Source: Bacteroidota bacterium
GTDB taxonomy: Bacteria > Bacteroidota > Bacteroidia > Flavobacteriales > Weeksellaceae
NCBI GenBank assembly: GCA_023386965.1
Contig: JAEWIR010000010.1
Span: forward strand, 11,634 to 75,633
Direction: 5' to 3'
DNA: 64,000 bases
The notes below the pieces were generated by a model. It searched no databases, was not told where the DNA came from, and worked only from the letters and a program-made list of their open reading frames with translations. The stretch's first letter is position 1; each line of letters begins with the position of its first letter. Made by a program: the position numbers and the translations under genes. Positions 1-8,563 of the stretch are shown piece after piece.

Positions 1-1
1 A

Positions 2-1609
2 GAATCCGTTTTGTTTACCGCTGGTTTATTGGAAAAGCTTGATACTTCCGGAAATTTACCTCTGCTTCTTGCGCTTGAACTTTATTCGCAACGTGACAAA
101 TACTCTTGTTTAAAATTTTCTAGCGAGCAGCTTAATTTTAAACAGATTTTAGAAAGTAAATTATATTCCGGAAACTCATCATTATTTATAAGGGATTTGT
201 ACGAGTACCAGAAGGATGGTTTGAAATGGTTACAATACTGTTGTATAAACAAAATCGGTGGTATTCTTGGCGATGATATGGGCTTGGGTAAAACGGCACA
301 GGTCATAGCATTAACTGCCTGGCTTCTGGACCGGAACATCTTTGAAAATATATTAATAGTCGTGCCCAGCACCCTTCTTGAAAACTGGAAAAGAGAATTT
401 TTATTTTTTTCCCCTGCTTTGGAGCCATTTGTCCACCATGGCTCAGTTAGAACCGGTTCAGTAGAGTTACTTAAAAGCAAAGGGATAGTCATCACTTCCT
501 ATTCGATGATAATAAACGATCAGTATTTATTTAATAAAATAAAGTGGGGTGCTATTATAGTAGACGAAGCCAGTTTAATAAAAAATCCAGATTCTGAAAG
601 AAAGATCTCCTTAAGTAATATAGAAGCGGAAGTAAAAATAGCAATGACAGGAACCCCCGTCGAAAATTCACTACTCGATTTGTGGTCACTAACAGATTTT
701 GTATTGCCAGGTTATTTCGGCACACGTGAATCATTTACTAATAAATATGTAAAAAAAGATATTGAGCAAACTTTAGTAGAATCGGACCTGTCATCGCTCC
801 GCAATGAAACATCTTTTATTATGCTTCGGCGAAAAAAAGAAGATGTATTGGATTCGTTGCCGAATAAAATTGATATACACCAGGCGCTTGAAATGAATTT
901 GAATGAAGCCTCACTGTATAATAATGAGCGTGAGTCTATATTAGCCCAGATAAAAACGGAAAATCCTGCTAATGTTTTTACACTGATTCAGAATCTTAGA
1001 CAATATACAACCCACCCTTTACTGCTGGATCCATCTTCATTTGAAAATGCTGATCTAAAACAGCTGTCTACCACCAGTTCAAAGTTTACCAGAACGATTG
1101 AAATACTCGATGAAATCAGGGCCCGAAATGAAAAAGTTATAATCTTCACAGAATATCTGAAAATGATAGATACCTTCAAAAGAGTATTGGAGGTAAAATA
1201 TTTAAATACCATTTTAACAATAGACGGCAGAGTTGAAGTTTCGGACAGACAGAAAAGAATTGATGATTTTTCTGCCTTAGAAGGCTTTGGCATAATGATC
1301 TTAAATCCAAAAACTGCAGGCATGGGGCTGAACATAACCGCCGCAAATCATGTGATTCACTACACCCGTCAATGGAATCCGGCACTAGAGGAACAGGCTA
1401 CGGCAAGATCATATCGCAATAAACAGGATAAAAATGTAAATGTCTATTATTTATACTACGTAAATACAATAGAGGAAACTATAGATAAACGTTTGCGAGA
1501 TAAGCGGGAGCTTTCCTGCGAAGTGGTAACTTCAACATCCGATCAGTTATCTTTTGACGACTACCTTTCTTCATTAAGCAAAACACCAATTTTAAAAAAA
1601 ATTTTATGA
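2..1609 (+). CDS. SNF2-family helicase/translocase of a putative defence operon (5' truncated by window edge)
   Basis: The reading frame is open to the left edge, so the N-terminus is missing; residue numbers below count from codon 11-13. It is a superfamily II SNF2/HepA-type ATPase: Walker A GDDMGLGKT (about 88-95), motif Ia VVPSTLLENW, Walker B VDEAS (about 184-188), motif III MTGTPVENS (about 212-220), and a C-terminal RecA lobe with motif V GMGLNITAANHVI and a motif VI-like QATARSYRNKQ (about 462-472). Such proteins translocate on double-stranded DNA using ATP; in phage defence they serve as sensing or pumping subunits (DISARM DrmD, for example). The stop codon overlaps the ATG of the next gene (ATGA), so the two are translationally coupled. 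The locus is visibly more AT-rich than the genes from 5.4 kb onwards, which suggests transfer. The family call is firm; the defence role is inferred from neighbours. Confidence 0.88.
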   Translation, partial: ESVLFTAGLLEKLDTSGNLPLLLALELYSQRDKYSCLKFSSEQLNFKQILESKLYSGNSSLFIRDLYEYQKDGLKWLQYCCINKIGGILGDDMGLGKTAQVIALTAWLLDRNIFENILIVVPSTLLENWKREFLFFSPALEPFVHHGSVRTGSVELLKSKGIVITSYSMIINDQYLFNKIKWGAIIVDEASLIKNPDSERKISLSNIEAEVKIAMTGTPVENSLLDLWSLTDFVLPGYFGTRESFTNKYVKKDIEQTLVESDLSSLRNETSFIMLRRKKEDVLDSLPNKIDIHQALEMNLNEASLYNNERESILAQIKTENPANVFTLIQNLRQYTTHPLLLDPSSFENADLKQLSTTSSKFTRTIEILDEIRARNEKVIIFTEYLKMIDTFKRVLEVKYLNTILTIDGRVEVSDRQKRIDDFSALEGFGIMILNPKTAGMGLNITAANHVIHYTRQWNPALEEQATARSYRNKQDKNVNVYYLYYVNTIEETIDKRLRDKRELSCEVVTSTSDQLSFDDYLSSLSKTPILKKIL

Positions 1610-3252
1610 CAGAATCTTCGAAAATGCTGAACATAATGGAACCTTCAGCAGCACGCCTTGTAGAAAGCTTACGAGATACAGGCTATACGTTTACCACCGC
1701 AGTAGCGGATATTGTGGATAATTCAGTATCAGCAGATGCAGATAAAATTGAGATTGTATTGCAAACAGATTTCGGTAATAATCCATCATTGTGGATTGCA
1801 GATAATGGTGTCGGTATGGATGATGCAGCCTTGGAAGCCGCTATGATTTACGGATCTCCGCTAAGGCCAAGTCCCAAATCATTGGGGAAGTTTGGCATGG
1901 GTTTAAAAACAGCGTCAACGTCTTTCTGCCGTAAATTAACAGTAATTTCAAACAAGGACAATCAGTTTTCAATAAGACAGTGGGATTTAGATACAATTAA
2001 AGATTTAGACAAGTGGATCTTGCTGGAACCTGAAATGGAAGATTATGAGGAAGAAATAAATTTTCTCACCAAAGTGACGGATGGAAAAAGTGGAACTATT
2101 GTAATCTGGGAATCAATTGACCGCCTTATAAGATCAACAGGTGACGGTGCTTTAAAGAATCAGCTTGATAAAATTATAAAGGAATTACGCGAGCATCTCT
2201 CAGGAGTTTTTTTTAACTTTTTAAATGGAAGCAGTGACTTTCCGAAAATTGAGATGTCAGTAAATAATGTGTCATTGGAACCATGGGACCCATTCTGTCG
2301 TTGGCTTAATGACGAAGGCATGAAAAGGGTTGAAATCCATCCGAATAAACCTTTTTTAATAACTGATATAAACGATGGGGAGGAAGAGGTGATTGGCGAA
2401 TTCTATGTTAACATTTATATTTTACCAAATAAAAATGAACTTAATTCCAGTGAACTTGAAAGAGCACGGTATGGTTTGGACAATCAGGGTTTTCATGTTT
2501 TCCGGGAGGGTCGTATGATCTATTCAGGGGGTTGGCCTAACAGGTTGTTTGTCAAAGAACCACACTTAAATTTGATTCGGGTAGAATTACTGTTTGATCA
2601 TAAACTGGATCACTACTTTCAGATAGATATTAAGAAATCGCGGATAGATTTACCGAAAGATTTGCGTGACAAGCTGAAAAAAGTGGTTGCACCGGCAAGA
2701 AATGAAGCTAATCGAAGGTATCGTATGGGCACTGCGGGGAAGATGAAGAAGAACAGCGAACTCTTAAATGATCAGCATGGGAGATCCAGCACTGCGATCG
2801 AAAAACATCACGCATCTGCAACCAGCGGATCTGTTGTACACAATCTCGATACAAGTAGTGGTGTAGCTGAAATCAAAAATAAGTTTGGTACAACCAAGGT
2901 TAAACTACAATTTGATTTTGAGAACTCACGCGTTATTGAAACCACAGAAAATCTGACGGACGGTGTCTTGTGGAGCCCTGGTCTTGTTGAAGGTAACAGA
3001 CATGCAGTTTTTATCAATCAGTCACATGAATTCTACAAAAAGTTCTATCTGGCAAACAAGGACAATTCAGCATTAATTATAGCCATGGATTCATTATTAT
3101 GGAGTCTTGCTGAAGCCGAGCTAAGTGTTATGAGCGATACCGTAAAGAGAAATCTTGAAGATATGCGCGTAAGTGTATCAAGATCATTAAGAACATTGGC
3201 AGAAGAGCTTCCTGAAATCAAGGAAGAGCTTGATTATGAAACCATTGAATAA
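1606..3252 (+). CDS. MORC/MutL-like GHKL ATPase of the putative defence operon
   Basis: A 548-residue protein with an N-terminal GHKL (HATPase_c) fold: N box AVADIVDNSVSADA (about 32-45), ATP-lid G1 box DNGVGMD (66-72) and G2 box GKFGMGLKTAS (94-104). A middle S5-like region follows, containing DNQGFHVFREGRMI (about 292-305), typical of bacterial MORC-like proteins. The general-base Glu of classical MutL N boxes is Asp here. Iyer, Abhiman and Aravind (2008) described MORC/MutL-type ATPases in predicted restriction-like operons with SNF2 helicases and nucleases; this gene fits that context. The C-terminus (about 449-534), starting with DGVLWSP, resembles the C-terminus of the fourth gene of the operon. 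It would act as an ATP-gated DNA clamp, by inference. It begins by ATGA overlap with the helicase and ends 5 bp before the HNH gene. Confidence 0.85.
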   Translation: MTESSKMLNIMEPSAARLVESLRDTGYTFTTAVADIVDNSVSADADKIEIVLQTDFGNNPSLWIADNGVGMDDAALEAAMIYGSPLRPSPKSLGKFGMGLKTASTSFCRKLTVISNKDNQFSIRQWDLDTIKDLDKWILLEPEMEDYEEEINFLTKVTDGKSGTIVIWESIDRLIRSTGDGALKNQLDKIIKELREHLSGVFFNFLNGSSDFPKIEMSVNNVSLEPWDPFCRWLNDEGMKRVEIHPNKPFLITDINDGEEEVIGEFYVNIYILPNKNELNSSELERARYGLDNQGFHVFREGRMIYSGGWPNRLFVKEPHLNLIRVELLFDHKLDHYFQIDIKKSRIDLPKDLRDKLKKVVAPARNEANRRYRMGTAGKMKKNSELLNDQHGRSSTAIEKHHASATSGSVVHNLDTSSGVAEIKNKFGTTKVKLQFDFENSRVIETTENLTDGVLWSPGLVEGNRHAVFINQSHEFYKKFYLANKDNSALIIAMDSLLWSLAEAELSVMSDTVKRNLEDMRVSVSRSLRTLAEELPEIKEELDYETIE

Positions 3253-3257
3253 ATTGA

Positions 3258-4028
3258 ATGAGTTCTTTTAAGTCCTACTGTGAAAAAAAATTTCCCGAAA
3301 ACTGGGAAATCCTCGATAAAGATGGTGGATTGTTTCAGTTTCGTGATAATTCCATAGCTAAAGGAACAGGTTTCCTGGTGATGGTATTGGAAGAAAGTTC
3401 AAAATATGAAGTACAACTTAAATTTGAAAATTTTGCGAGAACTCTGTCAACTCATGCAGAAGAAACCCTCTCTGACTCTGCAAGTCCGCTAAAAAATTTG
3501 CTGGAAGTATATAAAAATATTTCGGTTATAGTTCACAAACACTATATTGAAACCAACCTTGATCCTTCCACACGCAAATTTGAGAATTGGGATTTTAATT
3601 TAATTTATAAAAAGAGAGGCAGTGGCGATCATGCAGATCGTTTTTCGGATATTTTAATTTCCTTCATTTTAAACATCTTTCCATACAGTTTGGAAGCAGA
3701 GGAAGAGGGATCCGCTAAATCCGGTCTACTTACACGTTATGAGCGAAGCCAGCGAAACAGGTCGCTCTGCATTGCGTACCATGGTTACAACTGTAAGGTG
3801 TGTGGATTGAGAATGAAAGACCTTTATGGCGATATTGCTAGGGAGTATATACATATTCACCATCTGAAACCCATTTCGGAGAGTGGCGTAATTAATCCGG
3901 ACCCTATTAAAGATTTTGTTCCCCTTTGTCCTAATTGTCACGCAGTAGCGCATCTAAAAAATCCACCATTGACAGTAGACGAGATTCAACTCAAAATAAA
4001 AGAGAATGGAAACGCACACGCTAAATAA
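3258..4028 (+). CDS. HNH endonuclease with unknown N-terminal domain
   Basis: A 256-residue protein. The C-terminal third is an HNH nuclease of McrA type: zinc-binding CKVC (179-182), the catalytic IHIHHL block (198-203), then CPNCH (224-228) and a final His232. This is a one-metal nicking or cleaving nuclease fold. The first 150 residues form a domain I do not recognise; it may be the specificity or partner-binding part. It is embedded in the SNF2/MORC operon, 5 bp after the ATPase gene and overlapping the next gene by 23 bp, which makes it the likely effector nuclease of the system. The nuclease call rests on visible residues; targeting and activation are unknown. Confidence 0.85.
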   Translation: MSSFKSYCEKKFPENWEILDKDGGLFQFRDNSIAKGTGFLVMVLEESSKYEVQLKFENFARTLSTHAEETLSDSASPLKNLLEVYKNISVIVHKHYIETNLDPSTRKFENWDFNLIYKKRGSGDHADRFSDILISFILNIFPYSLEAEEEGSAKSGLLTRYERSQRNRSLCIAYHGYNCKVCGLRMKDLYGDIAREYIHIHHLKPISESGVINPDPIKDFVPLCPNCHAVAHLKNPPLTVDEIQLKIKENGNAHAK

Positions 4029-4971
4029 ACACGACTTCAAAAAATATCTGCTTGAGCAATTACCTGACAGCAGACAGGAGGAATTAATATTTTGGAAAAA
4101 ATCTATCCCCCTTCCTGTAGATCTAATATATAAAATATTTGATTCTAGAGGAGAGCTCTTCCGCATATATCTGGATCATATTTCAGCGATAACGTTATTT
4201 TTTTTTGTTGCCGAGACTGAAAAAACAGATTACGTCCAGCTAATCAATAATCTCCCCAATTCTGGTACCGAACTTTTAAGTGACAGGTTTAAAGACCAAT
4301 TTGAAAGATATTACTTCAAATCTAATATTTCAGCATTAACGGCTTCCCTTGCAGAAAAATTATTTGTGGTTGAGTATAAATTTTGCCATGAAGATTATAT
4401 TACTGCACTTTCGCATGAAGGTCGAAAGTATCGCAGGATGTATGTACCCTATAGAATCAAAGAAGTTCTGAGAGAATATGACCCAGGACTGCTAAATTAT
4501 ATAGGAGTTTCAAACGGCGACATGTTCGGTAACATAGTTGCAGATCATCTAGGAGTGTACCGAAGTGGTTTTTCAGATGCTTTTGCTGCTATATTTAATA
4601 AGTTACTTGATTTTATTGTAGCACAGACCTATGACCACCAAGTAGATATTTCTGCGGCCTCCAGAATAAAGATTTCTCAGATTGCAGAATCTCCGCAGGA
4701 ATACATAAAACCTGAGATTGGTACCATTGCAGATGGGAGTTTATGGGAACCACGGTACCGTGACGCGAAATCTACTTTTATACTTAACAAAAAGCACCCG
4801 TATTTAGAATTAATTGATAAAAAATCAGGCATCGAAGTTTTGGCTGATCTTGCCGGGCAGTCTGCATTAATCGAAAATGAAACACTGCAAGACTCCAAGG
4901 CTAAAACTCTGGAAAACTTCAGACAGGAAATTTCCCGTAAGCTAAGGCTCATTTCTGAGAATCCCACATAA
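4006..4971 (+). CDS. Unrecognised protein with a MORC-partner-like C-terminal module
   Basis: A 321-residue soluble-looking protein with no signal peptide and no family I recognise. The first 220 residues have no clear motif. The last 80 (about 240-318, beginning ADGSLWEP) align by eye with the end of the MORC-like ATPase two genes upstream (TDGVLWSP): both have DGxLWxP, about eight residues later an F-x-(L/I)-N, then H after two to three residues, followed by a helical tail rich in charged residues. The start overlaps the 3' end of the HNH gene by 23 bp, so the protein is produced together with the nuclease. The shared module suggests that it docks on the same partner as, or dimerises with, the ATPase. 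It could be the recognition or regulatory subunit; function unproven. Confidence 0.7.
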   Translation: METHTLNKHDFKKYLLEQLPDSRQEELIFWKKSIPLPVDLIYKIFDSRGELFRIYLDHISAITLFFFVAETEKTDYVQLINNLPNSGTELLSDRFKDQFERYYFKSNISALTASLAEKLFVVEYKFCHEDYITALSHEGRKYRRMYVPYRIKEVLREYDPGLLNYIGVSNGDMFGNIVADHLGVYRSGFSDAFAAIFNKLLDFIVAQTYDHQVDISAASRIKISQIAESPQEYIKPEIGTIADGSLWEPRYRDAKSTFILNKKHPYLELIDKKSGIEVLADLAGQSALIENETLQDSKAKTLENFRQEISRKLRLISENPT

Positions 4972-5405
4972 TTTCAAAGCTTACTTTATTAACAAAATAA
5001 AAAAGAGCCCAGACATCTTCTTCAAAATTATAATAAAAAAATTCAGCGGGAAGTGGCCAATACTTATACTAAGGCCGGGCTGCCGTTTACCGTATCGCTT
5101 ACAGAACTCATGAGGACAAAAGTCAAAGAATAGCGCTATATTGAGCCGTCTATTTGGTCCTGAAACTGAAGCACCGGTTATAACTTTTGCCTTTGCCCTA
5201 TGTAAGAAACCCTGAAACAATTTATCTTCACCCGAAAGCCTGCCGATGAGGCGGCGCTGCAGCGCGACGGGCAGCACTACCATGTTCCCATTACGCTTTC
5301 GGCCTGCGGCTACTCCACTTACAGAGGAAATTGGAGACCAGAAAATACGATGGTATCAAATTGGCACCATCAGCGAAACTTCCTTAACCTACTAACTGAA
5401 AAGAA
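4972..5405 (+). pseudogene. Decayed coding debris at the edge of the defence locus
   Basis: No intact gene is present. Plus-strand frames hold short protein-like stretches broken by stops: one at about 5041-5133 (reads QREVANTYTKAGLPFTVSLT and ends at a stop) and one at about 5209-5330 (reads TLKQFIFTRKPADEAALQRD, continuing into the next gene's upstream region). Base composition changes here from the AT-rich defence genes to the more GC-rich core. I cannot name the ancestral gene. The simplest reading is a remnant left when the upstream island was inserted or reshuffled. Confidence 0.4.
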
Positions 5406-6167
5406 ATGAATAAGCTGATTCACTTACTCTTTGCGGCGGCAGTGGCTACGGGCTGCAACGCCGGCAAAGCATCCGCAGAGACACCAACATTAACCGGAAC
5501 CTGGGAACTGCAGGAACTTCAGGGCCTGAAGCGCGCAACCGGTAAACCCGTATATATCGAGCTGGCAGCGGACAGGAAATTAACAGGATTCACCGGCTGC
5601 AATACGGTGCGCGGAAACTACACCGCAGACCTAAAAAACAACCGTTTAAGACTGGAGGGCCTTGCCAGCACCCGCATGACCTGTCCGGACCAAAAGGTGG
5701 AAAATGAGGTGACCGGTGTTCTGCGCAAAACAGCGTATTTTGTACTGGAGGACGGAATGCTTAATTTACAGTCGGAAAACCGTACAACCATGGCCCAATT
5801 CAAGAAAATTAACCATCCCGAAGTGGTGAACAAATACTGGAAACTGACCGTCCTGGACGGCAAGCCAGTCACCATGGGAGCGGCACAGGAAAGGGAGGCG
5901 CATTTCATCCTGAAAAGCGACGGCAGCCTGAGCGGTTTCGGCGGCTGCAATAGCTTCAGCGGTTCCTATGAACTTAAGGACAGCAACCGGATTGACTTTG
6001 ATGAGAATATGGCCGTGACCATGCGGGCCTGCCCGGAACTTAAAATGGACGAGCGCGCTTTCCTGAATGTATTTTATAACGCGGACAGCTATGTGCAGGA
6101 CGGCGATACTTTAACCCTGGAGGACGGTAAAAAAGCGCTGGCTGTTTTTGAAGCCGTCTATTTCTGA
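5406..6167 (+). CDS. Double META-domain (HslJ-like) secreted or lipoprotein
   Basis: 253 residues. The N-terminus is a signal sequence with a Cys at residue 17 (AVATGC), an imperfect lipobox, so it may be a lipoprotein. Two META/HslJ-type domains follow: the first about 28-125 (LTGTWELQEL, FTGCNTVRGNY, MTCP) and the second about 142-250 (KYWKLTVLDGKPV, GFGGCNSFSGSYEL, MRACPE). Each has the Cys pair of the family (GCN and the later CP). HslJ is associated with heat and novobiocin resistance in E. coli; the biochemical role in Bacteroidota is unknown. No clear operon partners. Confidence 0.8.
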   Translation: MNKLIHLLFAAAVATGCNAGKASAETPTLTGTWELQELQGLKRATGKPVYIELAADRKLTGFTGCNTVRGNYTADLKNNRLRLEGLASTRMTCPDQKVENEVTGVLRKTAYFVLEDGMLNLQSENRTTMAQFKKINHPEVVNKYWKLTVLDGKPVTMGAAQEREAHFILKSDGSLSGFGGCNSFSGSYELKDSNRIDFDENMAVTMRACPELKMDERAFLNVFYNADSYVQDGDTLTLEDGKKALAVFEAVYF

Positions 6168-6294
6168 CAGACCGTGGCGTAACAGCCGGCTTCATTAATT
6201 AATGAAATTACAGGCAAGCACTGTTTTCCGCATAATTTGCAGAGAAGGGTGCTTTTTATTGTCGCATAGTCGGAATTGCAGGGCCTCAATTCTA

Positions 6295-6302
6295 TAACTT
6301 TG
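6295..6302 (+). promoter_or_regulatory. Bacteroidota -7 promoter element for the AraC gene
   Basis: TAACTTTG matches TAnnTTTG. A TTG lies at 6276-6278, 16 bp upstream. The predicted transcription start is near 6309, only about 9 bp before the TTG start codon at 6318, so the leader would be very short. Confidence 0.5.
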
Positions 6303-6317
6303 CGCTAAACTTATACT

Positions 6318-7151
6318 TTGGAACAGCCCGTACAGGTCTTTGATGCAAATAATATCTTTGATTTCATAGAGATCAGACACCCGCACCATCCCAGAAATCC
6401 GGCATTTCTGATTCTGAAAAAAGGCCGCGTGATCTATAATGAGAATGTGGACAGGATAGAACTTAGCGCCAATCATGTAGCGTTGATTGATTCGCGGCGG
6501 GTGTATGAAATTCTGGAAATTAGTGACGATCTGGAACTTCTGCTGGTGGCTTTTTCTAAAGAATACACCGAGAAACTCCCACTGAAAATTAACCGGCTGA
6601 ATGCCTTTGTTTATTTCCGCAACGAACTGGTGCGGCATTCCGCTTTGGAGCCTGAAACCTTTGAAAGGATATACAAAAATGCAGACCTCCTGAAGACGGT
6701 TCTGGAGAGCGATGAGGTGTCCACCCACCGCGATGAAATCATCCGGCATCTGTTCTCGTCCACCGTGTATCAGTTTGGCGATATGATTTCTCAATCCTCG
6801 CGTTTCTCCAAAGACAGGATCTCCAGAAAACAGGAAATTGTGCTTCAGTTCCTGAAAAATGTGGGCGATTCCTATCTGGATGAACGTGAAGTTACCTACT
6901 ACGCCGAAAAACAGTTTATTACTTCCCGACATCTGTCGGCAGTCCTGAAGGAGGTGACCGGACAAACTGCCGGGCAGATCATAGCCGCGTTCGTGATGAA
7001 GGAAGCCAAAGCGCAGATTTCTTCCACGGACAAAACACTTCAGCAAATAGCTGCCGGTCTGAAGTTCAGTGATGTGTATTCCTTCGGCCATTTTTTCAAG
7101 AAACATTCCGGCGAAAGCCCCAACGTTTACCGAAAACGCTTCCGGGGCTAA
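6318..7151 (+). CDS. AraC-family transcriptional regulator of the adjacent efflux operon
   Basis: 277 residues. The C-terminal third carries two helix-turn-helix motifs of the AraC/XylS family: one around YAEKQFITSRHLSAVLKEVT and a second ending with the family signature IAAGLKFSDVYSFGHFFKKH (about 243-262), then SGESPNVYRKRF. The N-terminal 160 residues look like a cupin-type sensing domain (HPHHPRNPAFLILKKG). The start is a TTG; no in-frame ATG fits better. It lies 91 bp upstream of tolC-hlyD-MFS on the same strand, the usual arrangement for a local regulator of a drug-efflux operon in this phylum. Inducer unknown. Confidence 0.82.
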   Translation: MEQPVQVFDANNIFDFIEIRHPHHPRNPAFLILKKGRVIYNENVDRIELSANHVALIDSRRVYEILEISDDLELLLVAFSKEYTEKLPLKINRLNAFVYFRNELVRHSALEPETFERIYKNADLLKTVLESDEVSTHRDEIIRHLFSSTVYQFGDMISQSSRFSKDRISRKQEIVLQFLKNVGDSYLDEREVTYYAEKQFITSRHLSAVLKEVTGQTAGQIIAAFVMKEAKAQISSTDKTLQQIAAGLKFSDVYSFGHFFKKHSGESPNVYRKRFRG

Positions 7152-7211
7152 ATCTTACTTTTGAACATTTTATTCATTCTTTCCGTCATTTTCCCGCGCC
7201 TGCGAGGCACC

Positions 7212-7219
7212 TACCTTTG
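7212..7219 (+). promoter_or_regulatory. -7 promoter element of the efflux operon
   Basis: TACCTTTG matches TAnnTTTG, 23 bp before the tolC ATG. No convincing -33 TTG is seen at the usual distance, which fits an activator-dependent promoter (AraC gene just upstream). Confidence 0.5.
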
Positions 7220-7242
7220 CGCTGTTAAAAATCACGAAAATT

Positions 7243-8553
7243 ATGACCCTCAAAAATATGCTGACTCCGGTAGTCCTGAGTCTGTTTTTTTCCACCGCCA
7301 ACGCGCAGCTTACTGAGCGTTCCATGACTTTGGATGAAGTGGTGCAGCTGGCGCTGGAAAACCATACCCAACTTCAGCTTTCAAAAGAAAACATACAGAT
7401 CGCCAGACAGCAGACGAAAATTGCGGAACTGCAGAAACTGCCATCCATTAACGCGTCAGCCAACGCCTTTTATCTTGGTGACGCACTGATTCTGGATAAA
7501 GACTTTTCGAAAGTTGCCACCGTCATCATGCCGCACTTTGGCAATACCTACAGTGTACAGGCTTCAGAACTGATCTTCAAGGGTGGACTTGTAAAGAAAT
7601 CCGTTGAACTGTCTGAACTCCGCGAGCAGCTGGCGGAACTGGACCACGAGAAAGATGTTCAGAACATTAAATTCCTGGTGATATCCACCTATCTGGACAT
7701 TCAGAAGATCATCAACCAAAAAAATGTCTATCTGAATAACCGGAAACTGGCCACCCAGAGGCTGGAGAATGTGAATAAATTCTACAAACAGGGCATGGTG
7801 ACGCGCAACGAAATCATCCGTGGTGAACTTTTGCTGAAAAATCTGGAACAGGGAATCCTGGTACTGGACAACAGCCGCGCCGCACTTAATTATCAGTTAG
7901 CCACGGCCATCGGAATCTCACCGGACGTGCTTATACAACCGGCAGCGTCCTTTAATGAAACCGGTGACGCCAGGGGAGTAGCTTACTTTCAGGAATTAGC
8001 GCACCTAAACCATCCTGTGCTGAAATCGGCGCAAACCGGCATCCGCATGTCCGAAAAAAACATTGAAATCATCAGGACCGACCGGATGCCTACCATTGCA
8101 GCATTTGGCGGCTACAGCATGGCCAGACCGGTAACAAGTTCTTTGCCGGCGCAGGATTATTACACCAATACCTGGCAAACCGGAGTATCCATAAGCTACA
8201 ACATTGACAATCTGTATAAAACCAAAGAAAAAGAGCAGCTGGGAAAGTTTCAGCTCAATCAGGCCAAAGACGTGCTCGTACTGCAGCAGCAGAATCTGGA
8301 TGTGCAGACCAATGCGGCCTGGCTGAAATGGCGCGAAGCTGTGCAGCAGGCAAAACTTTATAAGGAAAGCGAAGAGCTGGCCAATGAAAATTATAAAATC
8401 ATTGAAGCAAAATACCTGAACCAGCTGGCACTACAGGCCGATATGACCGACGCGACCAACGCGAAACTGGAAGCGGAGCTTCAGTACGCGAACAGCGAAA
8501 TCAATGTACAGTATCAGTACTTCAATTTATTAAAAACCACAGGAACACTATAA
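7243..8553 (+). CDS. TolC-family outer membrane efflux protein
   Basis: 436 residues with a signal peptide ending near STANA-Q (residue 21). The rest shows the internally repeated, Gln- and Asn-rich amphipathic helices of the outer-membrane efflux protein family (LTLDEVVQLAL-type start MTLDEVVQLALENHTQL, later NEIIRGELLLKNLEQ and a second repeat ending in SEINVQYQYFNLL). It would form the outer membrane channel through which the MFS pump expels its substrate. First gene of a three-gene operon: 10 bp to the HlyD gene. Family call secure; substrate unknown. Confidence 0.9.
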   Translation: MTLKNMLTPVVLSLFFSTANAQLTERSMTLDEVVQLALENHTQLQLSKENIQIARQQTKIAELQKLPSINASANAFYLGDALILDKDFSKVATVIMPHFGNTYSVQASELIFKGGLVKKSVELSELREQLAELDHEKDVQNIKFLVISTYLDIQKIINQKNVYLNNRKLATQRLENVNKFYKQGMVTRNEIIRGELLLKNLEQGILVLDNSRAALNYQLATAIGISPDVLIQPAASFNETGDARGVAYFQELAHLNHPVLKSAQTGIRMSEKNIEIIRTDRMPTIAAFGGYSMARPVTSSLPAQDYYTNTWQTGVSISYNIDNLYKTKEKEQLGKFQLNQAKDVLVLQQQNLDVQTNAAWLKWREAVQQAKLYKESEELANENYKIIEAKYLNQLALQADMTDATNAKLEAELQYANSEINVQYQYFNLLKTTGTL

Positions 8554-8563
8554 AAGAGCAGAG

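Noticed and set aside
6195..7106. Long minus-strand frame opposite the AraC gene
   Set aside because: The plus-strand frame contains intact AraC motifs; the minus frame has no domain and no promoter.
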